A stretch of DNA of 64,000 nt from Archilochus colubris (Eukaryota; Chordata; Aves; Apodiformes; Trochilidae). Below, one piece after another: positions 26,650 through 37,770 of the stretch. The stretch is from contig CM041115.1 of the NCBI GenBank assembly GCA_023079485.1, forward strand, positions 25,545,505 to 25,609,504, given 5' to 3'. Both the position numbers and the translations under genes were made by a program. Positions within the stretch are counted from its first letter, which is position 1, and every line of letters begins with the position of its first letter. Below the pieces are notes generated by a model, which was given only the letters and a program-made list of their open reading frames with translations, did not search any database and had not been told where the DNA came from.

Positions 26650-27480
26650 CATCATCATCATCATGGCTTGGCTTCACAAACAAAGATTTCAGAAGGGCTC
26701 TCCCCACGCTTGCTGCAAGCATGCTGATGGCTGATGAGGCTGATGCAGAACAGGCAGTGTGGCTGCAAAAGGCAGAACAGAAAGTCTCCTGTGAGGGGAC
26801 AGCCAAGGCCCATTGACTGTGGGTAGCCAAGCGGGTGGGGGGTGGAGATGAGCTCTGGTTAGGCCACCTTTTCTAGGCCCCTCTCCGTGTGGAGCAAGCA
26901 GTACTCTCTTTCAAAAAGGCTGCTTGGTCACTCAGGATGCTGCTGTCATCTCCTGGGTCAGTCTCGAGTGACCGAAGTCCTGAGTCGCCTGCATGCAGGG
27001 TTGGGTCTGTGGTTTCCAGTGCACCTTTCCCCTGCTGATTCAACCCTCACCTGTCACTGCAGGGGCTTTACAAATGTGGGTTCCCCCTTCCAGCCTGTGC
27101 TGTGGAATTTTTAGGTGAGGGGCAGCATGTGTGGAACTGTCCCCAGTTCCTCAAGGGACCAGCGAACTTGGACAGTGACAGTGAAGTCCTCAGGACACAG
27201 GTTTAGTTAGAGTCTCCTTCCCTTAGATGGATGGCCTTACAGGGCTAAATGAGCTCCATCTGCTTGGGTTTGGAGTTAAGAGTGGTCCCTCTCCTAGGAT
27301 GGTTTTCTGAAGGCTGGTGAGCCCATGGACACGCTTTGTCTGACCCCTCAGTTGTGACCTGTCTGGGATGGGAGACCCAACTGCAGGCATATGCCACTGC
27401 CAGCAGAGCTCCTAGCCTCACAAGGGCACGCAAGCTCCTCCCCTACGACAAGGGGGTGCCCGTGGAGGGCCTCACATCTA
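26650..27480. other. GC-rich segment of unknown identity
   Basis: This block is clearly richer in G and C than its AT-rich surroundings and has several CpG sites. It contains open frames of 62-75 codons on both strands (26642-26830 -, 26887-27114 +, 27245-27433 -, 27336-27527 +), none with a domain I can name. It starts with a short CAT repeat (26650-26664). It has the look of a dispersed GC-rich repeat or the decayed 5' region of a transposable element; a CpG-island-like promoter or a processed pseudogene are alternatives. I do not assign a function. Confidence 0.4.
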
Positions 27481-28639
27481 CAAAAAAGATATATATTCTA
27501 TTTTTTAAATCTATATCTGAGAGATGATAAGGTGACTTCTAATCACTAGAGTATTTGAGGTAATTCAGGATGTAAACATCCCACATCAACTATTTTCATG
27601 GTGATATAGAATAAAGTTCAGCTCTTTGGGATGGAGTTCCCTATGAAATAGAGTTTCTGGTACTGAATTGTTCATACCAGTCAGTCTTGCAGATGTTAAT
27701 TTTTGTTTTTCTCATGACCCTTGAACAGCCAAGAAATGCACAACAACATTAAGCCAAATGTGACCAGGTGGTATATTAAAAGATTGGAGGCAGCTGGGAG
27801 TAGGAACTTGAATACAACATGTCACAGCTGCATTATTATGTATGACACACTAGAAGATCTAAGGAGCCCATGCTTAAAAATAGAATAACAAAATTAGTAC
27901 AATGTTGTCTACCCTGTGGTGATGACATGACCTGACTTGGTGAAGCTGCACATACAGAATGGCTTTTACTCTTAGGGCACTCTTATCTGGGATAACAATG
28001 ACTCTGCTGATAGTGAAGCAGTGGATATAGTTTGTCTTGATTGGTACTTTCTCTTGAAAAGAACAGAATAGCATTGTTAATGTGTCAGGCCCTAATTGTT
28101 TCATTAGGTGGTGGAAATTTTTGCACAAAAGGAGCAAAGGAAGTGCTGAAAGGAGAAGTTTTGTTTTTTTCACATAATGACCATTATTAAAAGCAGCTTA
28201 AAGAATTTAGTGAGCATATATCTGTGGTGTATATCTCCCATATTTTTAAAAATGAATGAAACAAAAAATGTTCATGCCTCTGAATTTAGCATTTGTGTCT
28301 CCCACATCCAGTTTACTGAAGATAATGATGACTTGCATTTCTAAAAGTATCCTTTATCCTGTAGCATTCCAAAGTGGTTTTAGAGTCATAATATATGTGC
28401 ATGAATCACTTCACCAACCATGTGAAATTTAGCCACTACTGGAGCAGCATCTGTTTGACAGTGCAAAGCAACACAATAAAAGCTTGAGGTAGAAAGTAAA
28501 GAACATTAATCACATTCAAATGAAATTATTACAGAGCACTCATACATCCGAAAGCCCTAATAATACAGACACTAATAGAATGGTGACACCAGTACTGTGA
28601 CCATCAAAGATTTAAATCTACATAGTGTCTGAAAGGACA
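27481..28639. other. Intergenic stretch, nothing recognised
   Basis: AT-rich sequence between the GC-rich block and the inverted LTR. Only one frame approaches 100 codons (27874-28173, - strand), and it has no recognisable features. Confidence 0.5.
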
Positions 28640-29422
28640 GCTTAGGACTAGGATGCCAAAGCAAACAGGGACAGGCGAAGAAGGGTGAAGGAAAAAGGCG
28701 GAAGGAAGGAAGGAAGGAAGGAAGGAAGGAAGGAAGGAAGGAAGGAAGGAAGGAAGGAAGGAAGGAAGGAAGAGGAAGGAAGGAAGGAAGGAAGGAAGGA
28801 AGGAAGGAAGGAAGGAAGGAAGGAAGGAAGGAAGGAAGGAAGGAAGGAAGGAAGGAAGGAAGGAAGGAAGGAAGGAAGGAAGGAAGGAAGGAAGGAAGGA
28901 AGGAAGGAAGGAAAGGAAGGAAGGAAGGAAGGAAGGAAGGAAGGAAGGAAGGAAGGAAGGAAGGAAGGAAGGAAGGAAGGAAGGAAGGAAGGAAGGAAGG
29001 AAGGAAGGAAGGAAGGAAGGAAGGAAGGAAGGAAGGAAGGAAGGAAGGAAGAAGGAAGAGCATTTGACACTCATGATCCCTCAAATTTATACAGAGTATG
29101 ATGCGCATGGGATGGAATATCCCATTTGGTCAATTTTGGTCACTTCTCTTCTCTGCTCCTCCTGAAAGAAAGGTTGCAGGTGGTGACCCCTTTACTCTTT
29201 TTCCCTTTCTGGAGCATAAAATATTCCTCAGAACTGAGCAGTGGTCTTGGTTCTACATAGCATTCTCTAGCCATAGCTATAAACATGGAGTGTTAGCAGT
29301 CCGATAAGCTACCACTGACTGAGAAACTTGCTGTTAATTTCAGCAAGCACAGCTACTTAAAAGGGACTTAGCTGAAAGCAAAATTACAAGACAGAAAATT
29401 AGCCTTATCCTGGACCAAACCA
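28640..29422 (-). mobile_element. Inverted ERVL-like LTR fragment containing a GGAA expansion
   Basis: On the - strand, 29422 down to about 29062 aligns with the first ~330 bp of the LTR at 25846-26578. Shared blocks include TAACAGCAA, TTTATAGCTA, TCAGTTCTGAGGAA and GATATTCCATCCCAT. A TATA-like motif is near 29087. Past the GGAA tract, 28640-28699 shows weaker similarity to the next part of that LTR (TTTGCTTTG and following). This suggests the microsatellite grew inside the LTR, where the + copy has a (CTT)n stretch. The distal half of the LTR is missing. The 29062-29422 part is firm; the extension to 28640 is inference. Confidence 0.6.
28700..29058. repeat. (GGAA)n tetranucleotide microsatellite, ~359 bp
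   Basis: About 89 GGAA units occur in a row, with small interruptions near 28771, 28914 and 29050. On the + strand it is purely purine. The frames through it (138-178 codons of Lys-Glu-Gly-Arg or Leu-Pro-Ser-Phe repeats) are artefacts of the repeat, not genes. Confidence 0.98.
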
Positions 29423-30021
29423 GGATACTTCCCACTTACACAGATTCAGGGATTCAGAACCCCTTCAACAAGCAAGTGGTTGTATTTCATGATGAAATCT
29501 TATCCCAAAGGGAGGTGTTTTTTCTTACCTGCTCAGAGGTTTTTTTGCTCAGATACAGAAGGTGGAATGTGATTTATGTCTTCTTCACTTCTGTGCTTGC
29601 TATTTTTGAGAAGGTGAAGGGAGGGCTTGTCACAGATGTCCTCTGTCATCCCCTGGAGGGAGAATGGCAGTAGTTGGGCTGCTGCTTCTCTATGGCCTGT
29701 GCTTCTCTGCCTTTTAAGATGTGCTAGATGATTTATTTCAAATTCCATTTTTAAATTAGTAATCTTTGAGATATCTTCTCACTCCAGTTTCACACTTACT
29801 TTAAGTGCACTTACTACTGAGTGCAGACATCTCCACAGTTGAGTTATACAAGACTGTGAGATCTTACTCTCACCTATACTGAAGGTTTGAGTAAGCTGTT
29901 CTGGCAATGTAAAGTGGTTAAGTCCCTAGCATTCATGTTAGGGAAACATGAACAACATACTAGAGTCTGGAAAAGGTCTGGTCATAAACAAAAGTTGAGT
30001 TCTCTGATATTTAGACAATAA
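29423..30021. other. Intergenic stretch, nothing recognised
   Basis: Mixed-composition sequence with short unsupported frames on both strands. No repeat family was recognised. Confidence 0.5.
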
Positions 30022-30200
30022 TTTTAATGGTTTTGTTGCCTCTAGGTGGTACTTTGTGTTTCCAGCCTGATAAAAGTATGGGGTCTCCAAAAAGACACAT
30101 AGAATCATAGATTCATCAAATACATTCTATGTATCTTTTTGGAGACCCAGCACTGAAAGCAGGCTGGAAACACACTGTTAACCCCTAGAAGCAAAAAGAC
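30022..30200. repeat. Palindrome with ~80-bp arms and 18-bp loop
   Basis: The left arm (about 30022-30105) and right arm (30124-30200) are reverse complements at roughly 80-85%. The innermost part is nearly perfect: GGTCTCCAAAAAGACACATA pairs with the block starting ATTCTATGTATCTTTTTGGA. GTGTTTCCAGCCTG pairs with CAGGCTGGAAACAC further out, and CTCTAGG with CCTAGAAG near the edges. The loop is 30106-30123. Transcribed RNA from either strand could fold into one long hairpin. It may be a small inverted-repeat transposon, a template-switch duplication, or a hairpin RNA source. Confidence 0.85.
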
Positions 30201-32237
30201 AAATCTAGGGGAATAAAAGTTTGTTCTGTGTCTGCTTCACAGCACTAGTAGAAGAGAGAGGTGCAGGGGAGATAAATGTCATGCAAGTTTCTACGAAAAG
30301 CCTATTTCTTTCAGACTTGAACTCAGGGAATCTATATAACTCATTTCAGTTGCTCACAATCTAAACTGTTGACAGGATTGAACAGAGCGGGGAAGGGAAG
30401 AATATACTAGAGAATGTTGGCCAAATTACTTGAGAGTGCTTCTGGAAGTCTTGTCTAGGAGTGCTGTGCTTGAAAATAGGAATTTTTTAGAAAGCTTCTG
30501 CAGAGAGCCAAACAAATTAAAAGGAAAAGACTGCTGCAGAGGGAATGTATTCACATATTGTTGTGGTACTACTTGCTGCATTTACATTTACATTGAAAGA
30601 AAGCGTAGGAAAAGAATGTGAGTTGCAAGAGTCCCTAGATTAGTAACACAAGATACTGGGCAGGGTTGGCTCTCTATAATGAGCTTCCTACATACAAAAG
30701 CTGATGTTAGTATTTTATGGCTCACTCCACCCAGAAGTCCAAACCACTAATTTTTGCTTTGAAGTTGAGTTGCAGTTTCTGCCAGGTGATTCACAATGAT
30801 TCATTGTGTTGCTTAGTCCAGTGTGATGCTCACTCACTAATTTAAAATCTTCACAGCTCTTTAGATCTGCATATTTAATCCTTAAAGTATTCCATCTCAT
30901 TAAGGTTTTAAGTTTCTGTCTACATAGTGATGAGCATTATTTGGTAGTCAGATTATTCCCAGTTAACAAAATGGTTCATGTTGTGCCACAATTAGGAAAT
31001 TATATAGTTACCTATCCTATGTAGTTATTGTGTGACTCAATCTATAGATAGAGCGAAGCAGTTAGTAGGCTCACAGATGAAAATCCATTGGAGTCCAAAA
31101 ACTGAAAAAGCCTCAGAAACAGAGTGACGGCTTGATCTACCTCTGCTTACACTTTTTGTTCTTGTGTTATCTCATTCTTCAGTGGCACAAGGTTTGTGTA
31201 GTTTTCTTCATTTATCTGAACACTTAGTATTTCCAAGTTGAAAGTTGTCCATTTGGTCTTGGACATACTCTACTTCTGTTCTGAATTCATAAGAGTTAGT
31301 TAGTTTTAGTTCATTAGTTTTTAGTTAGTTATGTTGCTAACTGAGATCGTCTACATTATTTTCTATTGTCTTCATATCTTATTCTGTGGATATTTAACAT
31401 GGGCTTAATATCCAGATCAAAATATCTGAATTTAGGCATCCACAGTAGCTCTTCTATAGAGCTACTTCTATAGAGCTTCTATAGAGCTACTTCTAGACCT
31501 AATGTGGGTCCCTACTGTGCATAGGGATCTAATCTTCTGACTAGATTGCCATTGACTGTAATGGGAATTTAGACAGTGAAATTCCTAACTAGCTGTTCCT
31601 CACATTTATCTGTGTGCAATTTGTGTCCAGAAGCCAAAATGGCACCCTGAAGTAAATGAAGTTAAATATTTAGGGCTTGATAGGTGTTTAGACAACCTAA
31701 AGTATCTAAGACATCTTCCTGAAGTTGTAGGTAAAACATATGGGGAGGTCTGCAGTCTTCTGGAGAGACAGATGGAGGCCAAGTGGGATGCAGCATCACA
31801 TCTGACATGGCACCAGACGTCTAAGTGATGGCAACTGAGTCAGGGCCTTGGAGTGCATTCAAATAGCCTCACTGATTTGGCACTCCTTCAGGAGCTAAAT
31901 GCCCTTGATTTTCACATTTAGGCCTGTTATTTTCAACTCATCTAATGGCTGAAATAAATACATCATTTTTAAAAAGACTTTATTTTATTCACAGATAGCT
32001 AATGAGCAACTAGCTTTGAGCCTAGGATTTATGCCTAGGATTTATTACCAGATACTGGAATCATAGAAACATGTGAACTGGCTACTTCAGGTAATTTTTT
32101 TCCTCCATTTTTATATCAATAATGGATTTCTTGGTGCTATCTATCTTAGTTACATGTGTAAAATATACATACATGAGAATAAATCTGTTTTAGTCACTTT
32201 CCACCAAAGCCCTTATCAACACCCATGGCACCATTCC
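30201..32237. other. Intergenic stretch with small tandem repeats
   Basis: Contains a TTAGTT-rich patch (about 31288-31332) and a short tandem repeat of CTTCTATAGAG-type units (31446-31496). No gene or transposon was recognised. Confidence 0.5.
31446..31496. repeat. Short tandem repeat (CTTCTATAGAG units)
   Basis: Four imperfect units of TCTATAGAGCTACT/TCTATAGAGCT type lie head to tail. The core CTATAG is itself palindromic. Confidence 0.85.
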
Positions 32238-32466
32238 ACATGGACTGTTTACTGAACAATTTGATTATAGAAGAATAAAAAAAAATTTAAAATAGCTTTG
32301 TGTTGGAATGTCAATGAACAAAGAAACAGCTCTATACTTTTTAGTCCAAATTTCATACCATCTCTCTTGTCAAGTCAAATTAGTCTGAAAATAACTGGAT
32401 GCTCTCAAGATTCATTGCCTTTTCAGACTGTAAGGGTTTGACTGAAGGACTGAAACCACAACATGC
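32238..32466 (+). repeat. Direct repeat, copy 1
   Basis: Pairs with 33950-34195 in the same orientation, about 1.7 kb apart. Shared blocks include AATTTAAAATAGCTTT, AATGAACAAAGAA, AATTTCATACCA, AGTCTGAAAATAACT and GAAACCACA. Similarity is roughly 80-85% by eye. This copy lacks a ~25-bp segment present in copy 2. The family is unknown. Confidence 0.85.
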
Positions 32467-33949
32467 CATCTCCCTTACAACTGCCTTCTGTGAACCACAC
32501 CAGCTTGATCCCTTCCAATTTGAAAAAAGTTATTACCTTTATGACCAGCATACCTAACAAGTTATGGCCATTGAGGGAGATACAGAATACCCTCTGCATG
32601 TTGGCTAAAGGCTTTCAGAAAGCTTGGGAGAGAGGCAGAACTTCTGGAGCTGCACCACTTGGATTTCTCCCCTCTTTAAATTGTTCTGCAGTCGGCTTCT
32701 TTTTGTTCTTCTCTCTATAAATAAGTGATAAGCAACTAATTTACAGCTACTCAGGTAGTGTTCTTTTATATATGCAAACGAGAATTGCTGTTCAGTTTTC
32801 CTGTGCTTCCATAAAGTCAGCATAAGATAGCAGTTTGAAAACAAAGAAAAAACCAGGCTGAAGAACTTCTGTAAGTCTTTAAAACATTTGATTGAGGCAT
32901 AATGTTGAAATACTTCTTTTTTCCTTGTGGTTTTTTATGATTGTTTATGTTTATACTGTGTATGTGCATACTATGCATATTTTTTTCTAATCACAGTGCA
33001 CTGCAGTCATACAATATTAAATTGCAAATGGCTAGAGGTAAATGAAAAAAGGATGGTTGCTTAACTATGTGTATATATTACTGTGTTCAACATACATTTA
33101 AAAGCCCTCTCACATGATTGCTGATCTGATAAATTATGTTACATAAAGACTGAGCTGAACTAAAACTCCCAAAAGCATTTGGGAAGAAAAATTGACAACA
33201 TCTTTTTAGGTGCTAAAAGTGTTATAAATCTATGATTCTTTGTCAGTGTGTTTACTTGATTCTCTAAGTTGTGGTCTTCTCTCTGCTTCTAAGAGGTAAC
33301 TGCTGACTAGCAGAGGTAGATATTTTTTATTTCTGTGAAAGAAAATTGAAAGAAAATTAATGTTTCCCTTAGGGAGGGGTCCCTTGGAAATGACAGGCAA
33401 GGGACACAGTTTATGACATACACAGGAAGTCAAGACAGTGAGAGACTGGATTCTTGGGTCATTTGCATGCCCCATCTCTGTCTTACCTGTCAGTGAATGC
33501 TTGGCATTTTTCAGCTACTGTGGTACCATTGAATACCTCAGAGCATCCAGCAAGACTCAAAGTCTGCCCAACAGAAGTTAATTGCTGCATCTTTTCATAT
33601 TAGATTAACATGGACTTGCTAGCTTTAATACCCAGCATCCAGTTCTTATTCTGGTCATCGTTTTTGTAGTTCTTAATTGTGGCATTCTATTCATGAACTC
33701 ACAAGTTTCCCTTGCTGAGACAAACTTTATTCATCTGGGGGTTCTATTTATACTTTTAAACATTCCCCCAGGAGCCCTTCTTCAATAACCTCCCACCAAA
33801 GTTTTTGATTTTTTCCACTCTTTTCCAGTAGTTTCCCACCATCCCCCTGGTAAACCAGGTAACTTTATTAGCACATTCCTTTCTTATCACTCACATTAAC
33901 TTTGCCACCTCCTACAGTTAATTTAGTACTTTTTGCAAGCAACCTACTC

Positions 33950-34195
33950 ATGGTCTACTGCACATTTTGATTCCAGGGGAATAAAAAATTTAAAATAGCT
34001 TTATGTTGGAATATTAATGAACAAAGAATCTTCTCTTCCTGTATATATTATGCATCACTCTTTACTTTTTAGTTCAAATTTCATACCACATCTCTTGTCA
34101 AATCAAACTAGTCTGAAAATAACTAGTAATATCAAGTTACATTGCCTTTTTGGACTGTAAGGTTTTGGCTGAAGGACCGAAACCACAGCATGCCA
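33950..34195 (+). repeat. Direct repeat, copy 2
   Basis: The second copy of the repeat at 32238-32466. It carries an extra segment near 34030-34056 (CTTCTCTTCCTGTATATATT and following). Neither copy has TG...CA ends or tail sequences that would mark it as an LTR or retroposon. Confidence 0.85.
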
Positions 34196-36889
34196 AATTG
34201 AAGCTCTTCTCTAGGTCTTAAAGTTCATGTATACCTGAGTGGATTTTTGTCTTAATGAGAGCCATTTAAAGATCTTGAGATTTGGTGCTGAATTAACACA
34301 GAGAACTATGGGTACCTCTAATGAAGTTCCTGGATCTCTGAGTTTAATTCAATCCAAGGTTCTATCTCCCAATGAATCATGATTCCAATGGGAAGAGAAT
34401 AACCATCTCTTGCAGTACTAACATGCTGTAAATATAACACCCTTTTTTACTTTTGTGAAGAGAAATACTAACTTGAGAATTTGAATGCAGCTAGAAGCAG
34501 AACTGTTGAAACACATCTACAAAATGAAGGCTGAGGAAGTAAACTGGAATGGCAAAAGTAATATAACTGTGAAGAAACATTTATGTTAATACAAATAGCA
34601 GTGTTACCTCAAATAGAAAACTCAATAACAAAATGTTCTTTTCTTTATTCTTAATTTTTTTCTAATAATACCCTCATAACAGTGATAAGCAAAAATTCAA
34701 AAATGTGTTTGGAAAAGTTCTTGGTCTGTAGTCATTCTTCAGTAAGATATTAATCTGCTTATCCAGGCAGATAGGCCATTGCAATGGTCAGCTATGGAGA
34801 ACCCCTCATTAATTTATTACATGGATGTTAAAAATGTCTCCGGAAGACACATTACATGAGTTTCAAATTTTTTTCCCTTGGCTCTTAAAACTGAAGAAAT
34901 CAGGCTGAAATGAAAAATAAATTGAAAATTCATTATTATCTCTTTGGAAGGAAAGGTAAGCACATAGCTTCAGGAGGCTGTACAATAGGCTTCCTCCATA
35001 CCATATTGCTGAAATGTACTTACAGTATATTATTACTACACAAAAAGCTGTCTTAAAATGCAAATAGGAAAAATCTAGTGTGTGTAGACCACAAACAGAA
35101 TTCCACATGAAAAAAAGGTGCCCAAATTTTCATCTGTCCCAGGTTTCAAGTAAGGCCCTGGAAAGGGGAGTTAGTACATCGTATGACTCAAATTTTCAGA
35201 ATCATCTGGTGTTCAGCCTTATATAGACTCTCTTTTCTTCCTTGCCTACCCACTTATGCACCCTGGAATTCTTTAATATTCAGGCATCATCACGCCTCTT
35301 GAAAGCTTCTTGTGGTTGAATGTTTAAGCACTTTTATGCAGTTAAAGGTTGCACTGATTCCTTTTAATTAGATTTACTCTTTTTAATCAGTGATGCAAAA
35401 CAGTATTTCTAGCTCTCAATGATGCTTCTTTTTGAGACACAAAATGTGTAAAAACATTCTCCTTGGTGAACAGTTATTTTTCTTCTTTATTGCATGCATA
35501 TTGCATACATATCTATGTACACATATTTGTGTATATGTAAAAAGAATGTCAGCGTAGCAGCAATGTGGCAGTGTACCATGCAGAGAATGATCTCTGAGCA
35601 GGCAAAGAAGGTGAGGAGAATACTGGCAAGAAAAGGACAGTGCTTCTGAGAAACTTGGAGATGCTTCTACCATTCCCTTTGCAAGATTCAACACCTGTGA
35701 TAGGGAAGCCAACAAAAAGCAAGATATTTGAATGCAGAGTTCTTTTTCTGTTAGAGCTGTTAGGGAGTCAGTAATAATCTCTTTCATAAAATATTGATTT
35801 TAGCTAAAAGGAATTAATCAGTTTCAAAAAGCAGTTTCCAGCATCAGATGAAAAATAGTCTTGTTTTGATTTGTGTATTTAATATGGCACACTGCAAATG
35901 TAAAGCTACAGCAGTTGTTCTATAATGACTGACATCAGGAAAGAGAGAAGTAATTTATTATATTTATTATTTTGCTTAATAAAACTATAAAACAACATTA
36001 TTGAAAATGAAATGCAGGTTAGACTATGAGGGGTTATCATGGTATAACAATGTTTTACATACTATTTCTGAAGATATGATAATCTGAATTATTCATGGTA
36101 ATGTTGGATTTTTACCTTGATTTTAATTAATAAAATTAATATAAGTATTTAATTTATAAAAGCTATTAATGTTCTATGGAAGGAAAGCTACAATAATTAA
36201 TTTAGCTTTAGTGAGCTTTTAAAATTTTTTTTTATAAAAGGCTGTAAATAAAACAAAGGAAAAGATGGCATACCTGGGGGTTTTATACTTTCCTCTGTAG
36301 TAGATCTTGATCATGGGGCTACTCTTTAAGATCTGTCACTGGTCCCTTTATATGTTCTGTAGTTCAGAATTATTTCAGCTGTAAAAACTGATCTGGACAG
36401 AATGTTCAATAGAGGTCTCAGACCAGTAACAACTTTAAAAAACAATTACTTAAAAAACATTCAAGTGTGAATAACCACTTACTAGAGTAAATTGGTTATT
36501 TCAAGTGTTCCATTGCCTTTTCTTTTTTCTTTTTAATTGTTGGAGTATTTTACTGTCTTAGTGAAGAAGTGATATGAGCTACAAAAACAGCTTTTTTGGA
36601 GGCTGTTTTAATTTTCAACAGATTTCAACAATTCAGTTTAAGTATTCTGTATCTTTAATGTGACTGATACAATGAAGAGGATCATATGTATGATTAGAGG
36701 CAAGATTTCTAAAAATACTTGTCCAGTGTTTATACTTTGGCTTAAGGTTCAATATTTACCTAAATATAAGAGCTGAAAGAGATTTATATACTGAAAAACC
36801 CAAAATAAAACCCAAAAAACCTACTTATTTATATGCTGGAATACAGATGAAATCCTGGGACAGTGGAACTCAATAGAAATTTGCCATAG
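34196..36889. other. Intergenic stretch, nothing recognised
   Basis: Strongly AT-rich. The longest frame (35416-35787, - strand, 123 codons) has no recognisable domain and no supporting context, so I do not call it a gene. Confidence 0.55.
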
Positions 36890-37240
36890 ATTCAAACAGA
36901 GGTACTGGAAAGTCCCTCCTAGGTCTCCCTGGAGCCTTCTTTTTTGATGCTGCAGAATGCCAGCTCCGTCAGCTTGCCTTTGTAGGAGAGGTGTTTTGGC
37001 CGCCTGATCATTTTTGTGGCCCTCTTCTGGCCCCTCTCCATCAGGTCCATGTCCTTCCTATACAGAGGGCTCCAGAGCTGGATGCAGTACTCCAGGTGAG
37101 GTCTTGCCAGAGAAAAGTGGCAGAATCACTTCTCTCAATCTGCTGGCCATGCTCCTTTTGATGAAACAGCCCAGGATGTGATTGGCCTCCTGGGCTGCAG
37201 GTGCACACTGTTGGTCCATGTCCAGATTTCATCCACTAGC
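36890..37240 (-). mobile_element. CR1 LINE fragment, antisense (RT C-terminal region)
   Basis: On the - strand this follows the end of CR1 ORF2. Blocks such as CTCTGGAGCCCTCTGTATAG, GAGGGCCACAAAAATGATCA and AGCCCAGGAGGCCAATCACA correspond to the conserved 'leucine-glutamate-tyrosine-cysteine ... QFW' region and the part around it. Stops and small indels break the frame. It ends internally and has no CR1 tail on either side. Confidence 0.88.
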
Positions 37241-37770
37241 ATGCCCACGTTGAAACCTTGTCCATTAGCCCGGAGATCTTCAGAGAAAAGATTCTCTTCC
37301 TACTTTGAGAAAGGTGTCTCCTATTAGGTGTCTGCAACCCTGGTCTTGTGTAGGTCACACCATATGTCATCATATGAAGGGCTTCTCTATCCCTGTGTGT
37401 CCTTCTTGGTAAGCAGATGAGCAGAGGTAGGATAGCCTTCCTGAGAGAGAGAAGCCTGTGAGATATTTCCTTCATATAGGATAGAAGGTATGCTGCCAGT
37501 GGATGGCTATATGCTCAGAAGTGATGTTCAAGCCTTCTCACATAGTGCAACACACCGTGTAAGAATGATAACTGCTCTGGGTGAGCTATCACCTGCAAGA
37601 AATCTTTTGCACTGAGCCAAGAACTGTCCAGACTGCTGGAGCAGAGAGCCTCGGGGTAAACTGGCATATATGCTGACCTGCTGCTGGACCCACAGTTGTG
37701 AAGTCTCAGCAGCCTGGAGGAGTGGTCTAGGGCAGTAGCTGGAGCCTCTAATTGGCACGAGGAATTGGAT
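37241..37770. other. Unassigned repeat-like segment beside CR1
   Basis: Higher in GC than the flanks and joined to the antisense CR1 without a gap. It has open frames of 76-79 codons on the - strand only. The texture resembles retrotransposon or LTR sequence, but I cannot assign it to a family. Confidence 0.35.

Noticed and set aside
28572..29108. Open frames of 138-178 codons across the GGAA tract on both strands
   Set aside because: They are the translation of a tetranucleotide repeat in every frame, with no coding context.
35416..35787. 123-codon - strand frame
   Set aside because: No domain, no splice or promoter context, and Cys/Leu-rich composition typical of chance frames in AT-rich DNA.
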